A DNA stretch of 64,000 nucleotides from SVFI01 sp045643145 (GTDB lineage: Bacteria; Bacillota; Clostridia; Lachnospirales; Lachnospiraceae): the NCBI GenBank assembly GCA_045643145.1, contig JAZUKG010000101.1, positions 1-64,000 on the forward strand, read 5' to 3'. This document shows positions 53,713-62,171 of this stretch, piece by piece (position 1 is the stretch's first letter; each line of letters opens with the position of its first letter). Under the pieces are notes generated by a model, which made no database searches, was not told the DNA's origin, and was given only the letters and a program-made list of their open reading frames with translations. A program made the position numbers and the translations under genes.

Positions 53713-55170
53713 CTACTCTTCCAATTTCTTGGAATACTTAACTCGATAAATTCTGCGAAGAGATTCATCAATTCGCTCTTCTGTAATAGTTCCTTTTTTC
53801 ACTGCATCCAAAATAGCCTGATAAGACTTATCAAAGTTCTTGGTTGCCAGCAATACGTCTACACCGGCTTCAATCGCACCTACTGCAGCTTCCGCATAAG
53901 TATACTGCTGATAAATACAGTTCTTGTCCATATAGTCAGTAATAACAATACCGTCATAGCCCCATTCATTACGAATGATATCAGTCACGATTTCAGATGA
54001 CAAGCTGGCAGGTCTTCTGTCTCCTCTGATTTTTGGAAGTCCGACATGCGAAACCATCAAAAAGTCTGCCCCTGCATCGATTGCAGTCTTATATATTTCA
54101 GCTTCTTTATCCAAATCCTCTTTTGTTCTTTGAGAAGTAACCGGTCCTCTTTCACCATCGCCGGATACATCACCATAGCTAGGGAAATATTTAACAGTCG
54201 TATAAAGTCCCTGATCCTTCATACCCTTGATTACATTCTTTGCCAGGTCTGCTGTCTGCGCTTCATCTGTACCAAATACTCTGTCTCGAACCACACTGGC
54301 CGGAATCTTGGAAACATCTGCCAAAGGAGCCAGGTTTACATCAAACCCATACTGCTTCAGTTCTCCGCCCAGAGAAATACCCGCACTGTAAGCGCCTGCA
54401 ATACCAAGCGATTCACCAATTTCTGCCTGAGAGGCAATGACATTTTCAGTCACACCGGATCTAACCAGTGGACTATCCTCTCCGCCTTCATCCATAATAC
54501 CGATAAATATCTGGTCTCTGTCCATCAAACGAATATTGGAAATCATATCTGAAAGACCATCCGCTGTCTCCAAATTCGACTCTCTCAGCACAATACCACC
54601 AACAGGATAACTATTCATTCTTTCGTTAAATTGGCTACCCACTGCAGTGATTTTGCTTTCTTTTCCCATGAGCTGTTCCGGTGTAATAAAGAAAAGCTGA
54701 CATACTTTTTCTTCTACAGACATACTTTCAATACGCGCCGTAACCATTTCCTCAAGCTGTGCATCTAAATCAGCAGGCTTTACAGAAGGTTTTTCCTCTT
54801 CCGGCTCAGACTGTGCATCATCCTCTGATTCAGTCTCAGCCTCTTCTGCAGCCACTTCTTCCGGCTGTTCTTCTGTCTCTGCTTCTTCTACATCAGATTC
54901 GCCTGCAATCGCATCTACCTCAGGCTCGCTGACTTCCGGCTCCGGCTCTTCTATTTCCTTTACTGCCACTGTTTCCTTCTGGGCAGCTTCTGCCTTTGCC
55001 TTTTCATTTTTCGTACGTACCGAACGAACCACCGAGCTAATAATAATGATTATAATTAAAAGAACAACTAATATCACACCACCCAGGATTGCCATAGCAG
55101 TCATCTGTTCTTTTTGTCTTCTCTTTTTTCTGATTTCTTCTTTACTTAATCCATTTGATTCGAAGTCCAT
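53713..55170 (-). CDS. Membrane-anchored GH3 (NagZ-like) protein with altered catalytic site
   Basis: 485 residues. A basic N-terminus, one membrane helix (about 26-48) and a Glu/Ala/Pro-rich linker (about 55-135) precede a GH3 barrel: EEKVCQLFFITPEQL, GGIVLRESN, GFDVNLAPLADVS, DADFLMVSHVGLP, GYDGIVITDYMD. The nucleophile Asp is kept in VITDYMD. Where NagZ has KHFPGHGD-(x)n-DSH, this reads KYFPSYGDVSGDGE, losing the conserved His and the Asp-His dyad. Surface muropeptide or glycan binding, or changed chemistry, is possible. GGAGGAG precedes the ATG. Confidence 0.82.
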   Translation of the reverse strand: MDFESNGLSKEEIRKKRRQKEQMTAMAILGGVILVVLLIIIIIISSVVRSVRTKNEKAKAEAAQKETVAVKEIEEPEPEVSEPEVDAIAGESDVEEAETEEQPEEVAAEEAETESEDDAQSEPEEEKPSVKPADLDAQLEEMVTARIESMSVEEKVCQLFFITPEQLMGKESKITAVGSQFNERMNSYPVGGIVLRESNLETADGLSDMISNIRLMDRDQIFIGIMDEGGEDSPLVRSGVTENVIASQAEIGESLGIAGAYSAGISLGGELKQYGFDVNLAPLADVSKIPASVVRDRVFGTDEAQTADLAKNVIKGMKDQGLYTTVKYFPSYGDVSGDGERGPVTSQRTKEDLDKEAEIYKTAIDAGADFLMVSHVGLPKIRGDRRPASLSSEIVTDIIRNEWGYDGIVITDYMDKNCIYQQYTYAEAAVGAIEAGVDVLLATKNFDKSYQAILDAVKKGTITEERIDESLRRIYRVKYSKKLEE

Positions 55171-55212
55171 TTTCTCCTCCTAAACAAAAGATAACATTCT
55201 TTATCAGAATAT

Positions 55213-55242
55213 AGTATAACACAACGAGTTAGCGGGTATCAA
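55213..55242 (-). promoter_or_regulatory. Proximal promoter of the GH3-like gene
   Basis: Minus-strand TTGATA (55237-55242) and TATACT (55213-55218) with an 18-bp spacer, about 40 bp before the start codon. The -35 lies within the hairpin 55231-55266. Confidence 0.65.
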
Positions 55243-55656
55243 TCATCTTTTCAATTGACACCCGCTAAATAACTTCCTGATCCATTGGACCTTACCTCCA
55301 TATTCTGTTGTTCTCTTTCCATCCTCATTCTCTGTACCATTTGTACTGTGGCAGGTGATCTTTGTCTTTGTCCATTACCACTTCTCTCGATGTACTAAAT
55401 CACGACGGTTAATAAAAATCTTTTGTACTTTAACTTACGTTTCTGGTGGACTGTACCTTCCTTTCATTAGATTAAGAAATCTATATAAAACTTTTTCTTT
55501 AAGTATGTACTGAGTATAACCTTTAAACTTCTATTTGTCAACACAATTTTCTAAATTATTTTATATTTTTTCATATTTTTCTGATTATTTCCGTTTTGTC
55601 TGTTAATTTGCAACGCTTTTCACGTATTGTGTGCATTATTTCGCAGCGCATTTCCT
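55231..55656. other. Gene-poor gap with distal promoter and interrupted small frame
   Basis: Part of the 616-bp gap between the GH3-like gene and lysC. It holds a hairpin (AGCGGGT-TCAAT with ATTGACACCCGCT, 55231-55266, no U-tract) and a consensus minus-strand promoter, TTGACA-17-TATACT (55536-55541 and 55513-55518). Downstream of that promoter one minus frame (55251-55463) is open for 69 sense codons except for a single TAG at 55395-55397, without a clear start. This may be a broken small gene, a small RNA or a long leader. Confidence 0.45.
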
Positions 55657-55731
55657 GAGAAAATGCTTATGCAGCAATTCTTTTGATTGCACTGCCGGCA
55701 TGGCCCCACACCACCAGGTCGCGGTAAATAA
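55657..55731. repeat. Dispersed intergenic element, copy 2
   Basis: Partner of 36679-36754. It shares the 17-bp core GCAATTCTTTTGATTGC and the GCGG-AAATAA end, and has a GCATTT/AAATGC hairpin where copy 1 has AGAATTGC/GCAATTCT. Like copy 1 it directly follows the terminator of a minus-strand operon. Confidence 0.7.
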
Positions 55732-55735
55732 CAAA

Positions 55736-55760
55736 AGGGAATCTGCATTGCAGATTCCCT
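55736..55760 (-). terminator. lysC operon terminator
   Basis: AGGGAATCTGC pairs perfectly with GCAGATTCCCT, followed on the minus strand by TTTGTTATTT. Confidence 0.88.
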
Positions 55761-55786
55761 CTGATCATCTTTATTCAAAAATAGAA

Positions 55787-57106
55787 TTATAACTGAACTT
55801 CAACAAAGATATTGTAGATAGCCTTGATTGCTGTTTCAAAATCTTCATTTGCAACACCGATGATGATATTAAGCTCTGAAGATCCCTGGTCGATCATCTT
55901 TACGTTTACATTTGCATGAGCAAGTGCTGAGAAGATACGACCTGCAGTACCTCTGGTAGACTTCATACCACGACCTACTACTGCGATTAATGCGAGGTCT
56001 GATTCGAGTTCGATTGTATCAGGTGCTGCTAACTTATGAATCGCTGCGAGAACTCTCTGTTCCTTTTCTGTAAATTCATCCTGATGAACAAATACGGTCA
56101 TAGTATCAATACCTGAAGGTACATGTTCAAACGAAATACCGTTTTCTTCAAATGCCTGTAATACTTTTCTGCCAAAACCAACTTCTGCATTCATCATATC
56201 TTTTTCGATGTTGATTGAACAGAATCCCTTCTTACCTGCGATACCTGTAATTACATATTTAGGCTTCTGGCATGTACTTTCTACAATCCATGTTCCGTTA
56301 TCTTCCGGAGCATTTGTGTTACGAATATTAATCGGAATGCCATTCTTACGAACCGGGAAGATAGCATCTTCATGTAAAACGCCGGCGCCCATATAAGAAA
56401 GCTCTCTTAATTCTCTGTAAGTAATCGTTTCAATTCCCTTTGGATTATCAATAATACGTGGATCTGTAATCAGGAATCCTGATACGTCAGTCCAGTTTTC
56501 ATATACGTCAACCTTTGCAGCCTTTGCTACGATAGAACCTGTGATATCAGAACCTCCTCTGGAGAAAGTCTTTACACGGCCGTCTAAATAGCTTCCGTAG
56601 AATCCAGGAATAACTGCCTGCTTTTCATCTGCCAAACGAGCGGATAATACTTCATCAGTCTTGTCAGCCATAAAGTTTCCGTCTTCATCAAAGAAAATAA
56701 CTTCTGCTGCATCGATAAATGTATATCCGAGATAGTTAGCCATAATAATACCGTTTAAGAATTCACCACGGCTGGCTGCATAATCATTTCCGGCTTTCTT
56801 TTTGAAATTAGCCTTGATGGTTTCAAATTCTTTATCAAGAGTAAGCTTAAGCTTTAATCCATCAATGATTTCCTGATAACGAGCCTTGATTGCATCAAGT
56901 TCCTTATCAAATGGTTCATCATTTTCAGCCAATGCATAGGTTGTATAAAGCATATCTGTAACCTTTGTATCTTTGCTGTCTCTCTTACCCGGAGCTGAAG
57001 GAACTACATAACATCTTGCCTTGTCTGCACGGATGATTTTTCCTACCTTCTCAAACTGCTGTGCGCTGGCTAATGAACTACCGCCAAATTTTACTACCTT
57101 TTTCAT
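55787..57106 (-). CDS. lysC: Aspartate kinase
   Basis: 439 residues, monofunctional. VVKFGGSSLAS is the N-terminal kinase motif; TFSRGGSDITGSIVA and NWTDVSGFLITDPR give the catalytic and substrate segments. Two ACT units follow (about 295-439, VVGRGMKSTRGTAGRIFSAL), usually the site of feedback by lysine and/or threonine. Last gene of the ACT-hom-lysC operon. GGAGAG precedes the ATG; a CGATTG hairpin lies 23 bases upstream. No lysine riboswitch is seen. Confidence 0.96.
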   Translation of the reverse strand: MKKVVKFGGSSLASAQQFEKVGKIIRADKARCYVVPSAPGKRDSKDTKVTDMLYTTYALAENDEPFDKELDAIKARYQEIIDGLKLKLTLDKEFETIKANFKKKAGNDYAASRGEFLNGIIMANYLGYTFIDAAEVIFFDEDGNFMADKTDEVLSARLADEKQAVIPGFYGSYLDGRVKTFSRGGSDITGSIVAKAAKVDVYENWTDVSGFLITDPRIIDNPKGIETITYRELRELSYMGAGVLHEDAIFPVRKNGIPINIRNTNAPEDNGTWIVESTCQKPKYVITGIAGKKGFCSINIEKDMMNAEVGFGRKVLQAFEENGISFEHVPSGIDTMTVFVHQDEFTEKEQRVLAAIHKLAAPDTIELESDLALIAVVGRGMKSTRGTAGRIFSALAHANVNVKMIDQGSSELNIIIGVANEDFETAIKAIYNIFVEVQL

Positions 57107-57128
57107 TTCATTTCTCTCCTCTTTTGCG

Positions 57129-57146
57129 TCGATTGTTTACAATCGA
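57129..57146 (-). repeat. Leader hairpin, CGATTG family (copy before lysC)
   Basis: TCGATTG pairs with CAATCGA around TTTA, between hom and lysC and immediately before AAAAGAGGAG. No U-tract. Confidence 0.6.
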
Positions 57147-57192
57147 GGCCATTCACTTTTTTCATATATTACTTGAGACTACTATTGTCTTA

Positions 57193-58395
57193 TTATTTTT
57201 CCATACGAATCATACTGATTACTTCAAGCTCTGCTGCCTTCTTTGCATATTCGCTTTCTGTCATAACTGAAGTAACAAATCCAAGTTCTGAAGCCTTTAC
57301 ACCTTCAATGAACTCAACCTGACCAAATGCTGCTTCAACCTTGGCCTTATCCTCTCCTGCTACTCTTACAAAGAAGCGACGAGAAGCATCTTCCATAGAA
57401 GATAAGCTAAGAGGTGCTTCATCCCATGTACATGGAAGAATCTGTCCCTGCTTCATAGCACATTCAATCACGTCTGATACTACTGCGCTGGCTGTAGGAA
57501 GCTTTCCTGCTCCTGCTCCGTAGTACATGGTATCACCCAATGTATTACCTGTCACTAAAATAGCATTCATAACATCATTTACACTGTAAAGAGGACTTTC
57601 ATTTGTGATAACAAATGGTGCTACCATAGCGAAATACTTATCATCTACATTCTGGCTCATACCTAAAAGCTTGATGGTTGCGCCGATTTTCTTTGCATAT
57701 GCAAAATCATCTGTAGAAATCTTTGTAATACCTTCTGTATAAACTTCTTTAAAGTTTACTGTATTTCCGTATGCGAGGGATGAAAGAATAGAAATCTTAC
57801 GACATGCGTCATGTCCTTCAATATCTGCTTCCGGATTTGCTTCTGCATATCCGAGTGCCTGTGCATCCTTTAATACAGCATCAAAATCTGCTCCCTCACG
57901 TTCCATTCTGGTTAAAATATAGTTTGTTGTACCATTTAAAATACCTTTGATTGCGAGAATCTTTTCAGGAAGAAGCGCTGTCTGAATCGGGCGGATAATC
58001 GGAATACCGCCACCGCAGCTGGCTTCAAATAAATAGTTGCAGCCATTTTCCTTGGCAAGTTTCATCATTTCAGGTCCAAACTCTGCTACCATTGCCTTGT
58101 TTGGTGTACAAACGTTTTTACCACATTCAAGAGCCTTCTTGGTAAACTGATAAGCTGCTCCTGTTCCTCCCATAGCTTCACAAACAATAGAAACCTCCGG
58201 GTCATTCATGATCACATCCACATCATGTACAATTAAATCTTCATACGGATCCCCCGGAAACTCACGAAGATCCAATACATATTTCACATCAACCTTTTCG
58301 CCTACGCGTTTTTCGATTAAATCCTGATTTGTTTTAATTACCTCTACGATACCGCTACCTACTGTACCATATCCTAAAACTGCAACTTTTACCAT
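57193..58395 (-). CDS. hom: Homoserine dehydrogenase
   Basis: 400 residues. The NAD(P) fold starts VAVLGYGTVGSGIVEVI; NGTTNYILTRM and the GYAEANPEADIEGHDACRKISIL signature are diagnostic. It reduces aspartate semialdehyde to homoserine for threonine and methionine. The C-terminal 90 residues resemble an ACT regulatory domain. GGAG precedes the ATG, five bases after the ACT gene stop; lysC follows after 86 bp. Confidence 0.96.
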   Translation of the reverse strand: MVKVAVLGYGTVGSGIVEVIKTNQDLIEKRVGEKVDVKYVLDLREFPGDPYEDLIVHDVDVIMNDPEVSIVCEAMGGTGAAYQFTKKALECGKNVCTPNKAMVAEFGPEMMKLAKENGCNYLFEASCGGGIPIIRPIQTALLPEKILAIKGILNGTTNYILTRMEREGADFDAVLKDAQALGYAEANPEADIEGHDACRKISILSSLAYGNTVNFKEVYTEGITKISTDDFAYAKKIGATIKLLGMSQNVDDKYFAMVAPFVITNESPLYSVNDVMNAILVTGNTLGDTMYYGAGAGKLPTASAVVSDVIECAMKQGQILPCTWDEAPLSLSSMEDASRRFFVRVAGEDKAKVEAAFGQVEFIEGVKASELGFVTSVMTESEYAKKAAELEVISMIRMEK

Positions 58396-58400
58396 TTCCC

Positions 58401-58844
58401 TTACTCCTTAGCTATTATTTTCACATAATGAATTCCGTTTTGTTTTTCGATTATTTCTACCATCTTTGAGATATCCTCAGTCGTCGGGAGCACCTGAATA
58501 CTGATACTGAGTGATGCCACACCGTTAATCGGAATACTCTGATGAATGGTAAGTATATTGCCGCCAAACTCTGCGATGGTCTTTAACACATCAGACAAAA
58601 GCCCCGGCTCATCGTCCATCTGTATCATGAAGGTAATGGTCATACCATTTGCCGTATCATGAAACGGAAAAATGTCATCCTTATATTTATAGAAAGAACT
58701 CCTGCTGATTCCTACCTTGTCAGCCGCCTCCTGTACCGAAGGAACTTTTCCGGTTTCCACCAGGCGTTTCGCTTCTACAACCTTTAAGAGAACCTCCGGC
58801 AAAGCCTTTTGCCGAACTACATAATACTCTGTTGTATGGTTCAT
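58401..58844 (-). CDS. ACT-domain regulator-like protein (PheB/UPF0735 type)
   Basis: 147 residues. The N-terminal third has a helix-turn-helix-like stretch (VQEAADKVGISRSSFYKYKD, about 38-58), and the rest is one ACT domain (about 67-145, MTITFMIQMDDEPGLLSDVLKTIAEFGGNILTIHQ). The combination matches PheB/UPF0735. First gene before hom and lysC, so it probably senses an amino acid of the aspartate pathway; whether it binds DNA is unproven. AGGGGAA precedes the ATG. Confidence 0.85.
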   Translation of the reverse strand: MNHTTEYYVVRQKALPEVLLKVVEAKRLVETGKVPSVQEAADKVGISRSSFYKYKDDIFPFHDTANGMTITFMIQMDDEPGLLSDVLKTIAEFGGNILTIHQSIPINGVASLSISIQVLPTTEDISKMVEIIEKQNGIHYVKIIAKE

Positions 58845-58915
58845 TTTTGTTCCCCTTCAATTTGTAAATACGTTAAAACATTCACACTTCCACTGTGACG
58901 CACAAAAAATAAAAA

Positions 58916-58950
58916 ACCTGTCTTCGACTGTACGTTTTCGAAAGACAGGT
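58916..58950 (-). terminator. Terminator upstream of the ACT-hom-lysC operon
   Basis: ACCTGTCTTTCGA pairs with TCGAAGACAGGT, followed by TTTTTTATTTTTT. It is about 110 bp after trkH and 70 bp before the ACT gene, so it ends trkA-trkH and may also attenuate the following operon. Confidence 0.85.
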
Positions 58951-59057
58951 GTACGCGTCCGAGAGATATCATAGCATAATTGCCAAACACACGCAAGCGT
59001 TTTTGTGTATTTTTACAATTATGCTAATCACACTCAGATTCTATCCTATTTTATTGT

Positions 59058-60509
59058 CTATTTACTCCAAGTTGATTTTACAAATAAAATCAAAATCGGG
59101 AATATTTCAAGTCGTCCGGCCAGCATATCCAAAATAAGAACTGATTTTGAAAGCACGCTCAGTCCGCCGTAATTACAGGTGGCTCCAACCGCATCAAAGC
59201 CCGGTCCGATATTGTTAAAGCAGGCAATTACCGATGACAGATTTGTAATCATGGACTGACCTTCTATTGAAACAATCAAAAAGCTGGCTACTATAATAAG
59301 TACATACGCTGCTAAATATGAGTTGGTATTTTCCAATACCCTTTCATTTACACTTTCCTTGTTTACTCGTACCACCTGAACCTTGTTCGGATGGATAACC
59401 TTGAGGACATTTCGTCTGAGGGTTTTTACAATCAGTAAAAGTCTGGCTACCTTCATACCGCCTCCGGTACTTCCGGCACTGGCTCCTACCAGCATCAGCG
59501 TTAACAAAATACCCTTGGAAAAGGATGGCCACAAATCAAAATCCGTAGTCGCAAAACCTGTGGTAGTCATGATACTGGATACCTGGAAAGCTGCATGTCT
59601 GATTGTTTCCTCCAGTGTAGGATAAACACCTCGGATATTATAACTGATTAAAACAATACTACCGAGCATCATTCCCAGATATAAACGAAGCTCTTCATCT
59701 TTAAAGATACTTTTTACCTGCTTTAGCATCAGCATATAATATACAGTAAAGTTAACACCAAACAATGCCATAAAGACAGTACATACATTTTGAATATACG
59801 GACTGTAACCAGCAATACTGTCGTTCTTGATACCAAAACCACCGGTACCTGCTGTACCGAGTGCCGTACAAAGAGAATCAAATATCGGCATGCCACCAAT
59901 CAGCAAAAAGATAAAATTGATAACTGTCAGTCCTAAATACAGTGCATAAAGAATAGTTGCTGTGGTTCTCATTTTAGGAACGAGTTTACCAACACTGGGA
60001 CCGGGTGATTCGGCTCTTAGCAAATGCATGGTAAAGCCCTGCTTGTTATCCTTGGTCGATCCGAGTGCGAGAACAAATACCAAAACACCCATACCGCCCA
60101 GCCAGTGAGTAAAGCTTCGCCAATATAAAAGCCCCTTTGACATACTTTCTACTTCCGGCAAAATCGATGCTCCGGTTGTTGTAAATCCGGATACCGTTTC
60201 AAACAGTGCATCGATATATTTTGGAATCTCACCCGAAATATAAAAAGGTAAAGCTCCCATAATAGACATCACAATCCAGCTGATACCTACGCACACAAAT
60301 CCTTCTTTGGCAAAAAATCCTCTGGTGGCATTTTTACCAATCAACAATAAAAGAACCGCTAAAAGTACAATAATTGCAATGCTTATTCCAATTCCTGTTA
60401 TACCGGAACCTTCTGAATGGTAAACACTGATAAAAAGTGCCGGTATTAAAAAGATAGCTTCTACCAGAAGAATTCTTCCCAGGAAGGTACCTATCATTTT
60501 ATAGTTCAT
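59058..60509 (-). CDS. trkH: Potassium uptake channel subunit TrkH
   Basis: 483 residues with about ten membrane segments in four M-P-M repeats. Filter-like turns are visible at TVSGFTTTGASIL, GTAGTGGFGIKNDS, MTTTGFATTDF and NNIGPGFDAVG, and GASAGSTGGGMKVARLL is the conserved post-filter segment. It forms the K+ path and is gated by the cytosolic TrkA ring encoded 12 bases upstream. GAGGGAAG precedes the ATG. Confidence 0.95.
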   Translation of the reverse strand: MNYKMIGTFLGRILLVEAIFLIPALFISVYHSEGSGITGIGISIAIIVLLAVLLLLIGKNATRGFFAKEGFVCVGISWIVMSIMGALPFYISGEIPKYIDALFETVSGFTTTGASILPEVESMSKGLLYWRSFTHWLGGMGVLVFVLALGSTKDNKQGFTMHLLRAESPGPSVGKLVPKMRTTATILYALYLGLTVINFIFLLIGGMPIFDSLCTALGTAGTGGFGIKNDSIAGYSPYIQNVCTVFMALFGVNFTVYYMLMLKQVKSIFKDEELRLYLGMMLGSIVLISYNIRGVYPTLEETIRHAAFQVSSIMTTTGFATTDFDLWPSFSKGILLTLMLVGASAGSTGGGMKVARLLLIVKTLRRNVLKVIHPNKVQVVRVNKESVNERVLENTNSYLAAYVLIIVASFLIVSIEGQSMITNLSSVIACFNNIGPGFDAVGATCNYGGLSVLSKSVLILDMLAGRLEIFPILILFVKSTWSK

Positions 60510-60521
60510 TTTTCTTCCCTC

Positions 60522-61880
60522 TTATTCAAAGATATCATTCAGCTGATAAATAACCTGCTGTCCTGTCGTTACTACAATCACCGAATTGCCTTTTTCAAAG
60601 TATGAATCACCATTTGGAATTTCCTGTCTGGATCCCTTGGTTATGCAGGCAATCAAGACATTCTTTTTCAGTTTAAGGTTCTTTAAGCTGACACCGCAGT
60701 TCAGTGTAGTATCCGTTACCTTGAATTCCATAGCCTCTGCCAATCCATCCGCAATATAATGAACCGATACAGCAGCACCGGTCTGATTCTGAAGTGCTCT
60801 GACATAATGAATAATCGTATTACTACAAAGTGAGCGAGGGCTAACTACACTGCCGATTGGAATCGAATTGAGCACTGTGTTGTTTTCCACTCTGCCGACT
60901 TTGGTTATGAGCTGATCAATACCCTTGGCATTTCCGTAAAGAGAAATCATGGCATTGAGTTCATCAAGCCCGGTCAAAGTAATCAAAGCATCCGCCTGTT
61001 CTACGCCTTCACTTTCCAAAGTAAACTCATTGCTGGCATCACCACAGATAATACTTGCTTCCGGCAAAAGCTTTGCCAAATGTGTACATCTGTCTTCATC
61101 CACTTCAATAATCGTAACTTTAATACCTGCTTTCACTAACAGTTTAGTCAGATAATAGCTGACACGACCGCCGCCGCAGATAACAACATGCTTAATCTTT
61201 GGTTTGATGATTCCTAAATTTCTCAAAAGGACTGTTAAATTCTGCGAAGGCGCAGTAACAAAGATTCGATCTCCTTCTTTCAATATGAAATCACCGGCAG
61301 GAGCAATCGCTTTCCCGTCACGTAAAACACTACATACGAGGACATTACAGGTTACCACCTTGTTCAAATCCTTTAATGCGAGTTCTTTGAGTTTGGAATT
61401 TTCATCTACCTTGACCTCTACGATTTCAACTCGTCCCTTGGAGAAGGTATCACGTTTCAAAAATCCCGGGTATTTCAATAAACGTTCGATTTCCTGAGCA
61501 GTACTTTTTTCCGGATTTACCAGCATGGATAATCCAAACAAATCTCTCATCGCATAAATCTGGTCGGTATATTCCGGATTTCGTACTCTGGCAATGGTAT
61601 GAATCTTTGGATTCATTCTGTGAGCAGTCATACAACACAGAAGATTGATTTCGTCTGCACCGGTTACCGCAATCAAAAGATCGCTGTCCTTGACTCCTGC
61701 TCTTTCGAGCACCTCCATGGAAGCACAGTTTCCCTGAACTGCCATGATATCAAATCGTTCCTCACTGACCATTAATACCTTTTCCTGATTATCAATCAGT
61801 GTCAGGTTGTATCCTTCTGCAGACAATTGACGTGCCAAGGTAGCTCCTACCTTACCATCACCCGCAATAATAATGTCCAT
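60522..61880 (-). CDS. trkA: Potassium uptake regulator TrkA
   Basis: 452 residues with two Rossmann RCK-N domains (MDIIIAGDGKVGATLARQL; HVVICGGGRVSYYLTKLL), each followed by a TrkA-C domain. It binds NAD(H)/ATP and gates TrkH. The frame opens at a GTG four codons earlier, but that GTG is part of the ribosome site AAAGGTGAG, so the ATG at 61880 is chosen. First gene of the trkA-trkH operon. Confidence 0.95.
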   Translation of the reverse strand: MDIIIAGDGKVGATLARQLSAEGYNLTLIDNQEKVLMVSEERFDIMAVQGNCASMEVLERAGVKDSDLLIAVTGADEINLLCCMTAHRMNPKIHTIARVRNPEYTDQIYAMRDLFGLSMLVNPEKSTAQEIERLLKYPGFLKRDTFSKGRVEIVEVKVDENSKLKELALKDLNKVVTCNVLVCSVLRDGKAIAPAGDFILKEGDRIFVTAPSQNLTVLLRNLGIIKPKIKHVVICGGGRVSYYLTKLLVKAGIKVTIIEVDEDRCTHLAKLLPEASIICGDASNEFTLESEGVEQADALITLTGLDELNAMISLYGNAKGIDQLITKVGRVENNTVLNSIPIGSVVSPRSLCSNTIIHYVRALQNQTGAAVSVHYIADGLAEAMEFKVTDTTLNCGVSLKNLKLKKNVLIACITKGSRQEIPNGDSYFEKGNSVIVVTTGQQVIYQLNDIFE

Positions 61881-62066
61881 ATGTATACTCACCTTTCATA
61901 TAAATACAGAAAACATTTCTGATTCGTTTCATTGCATAGTCACTCAAATTATACCATTATCAAATCAAGAATTCCACTACACTTCCACGAAAAATCAGCC
62001 ATTTCAAAGCTTTCATTTGGTTGTTTTTCACAATAATATCCCCTTTTTTTCTACATTGGGTTTTAT

Positions 62067-62095
62067 TGAGGCAGTTCCTTAAAAATGCTAAAATA
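62067..62095 (+). promoter_or_regulatory. Promoter of the phenylacetate-CoA ligase-like gene
   Basis: TTGAGG (62067-62072) and TAAAAT (62090-62095) with 17-bp spacing. A GCTAAA/TTTAGC palindrome overlaps the -10, and ATCAG/CTGAT forms a small leader hairpin near 62114-62136. The rest of the 290-bp gap before trkA shows nothing further. Confidence 0.6.
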
Positions 62096-62171
62096 TTCTT
62101 TAGCAGGGTAAAGTATCAGGCAGATATATTGTCTGATTCAGTTATCCAAATAAAAAAAACAGGAGAAGGAT

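Noticed and set aside
57107..57192. Lysine riboswitch or T-box before lysC
   Set aside because: The gap is only 86 bp and contains just a short hairpin; neither consensus is present.
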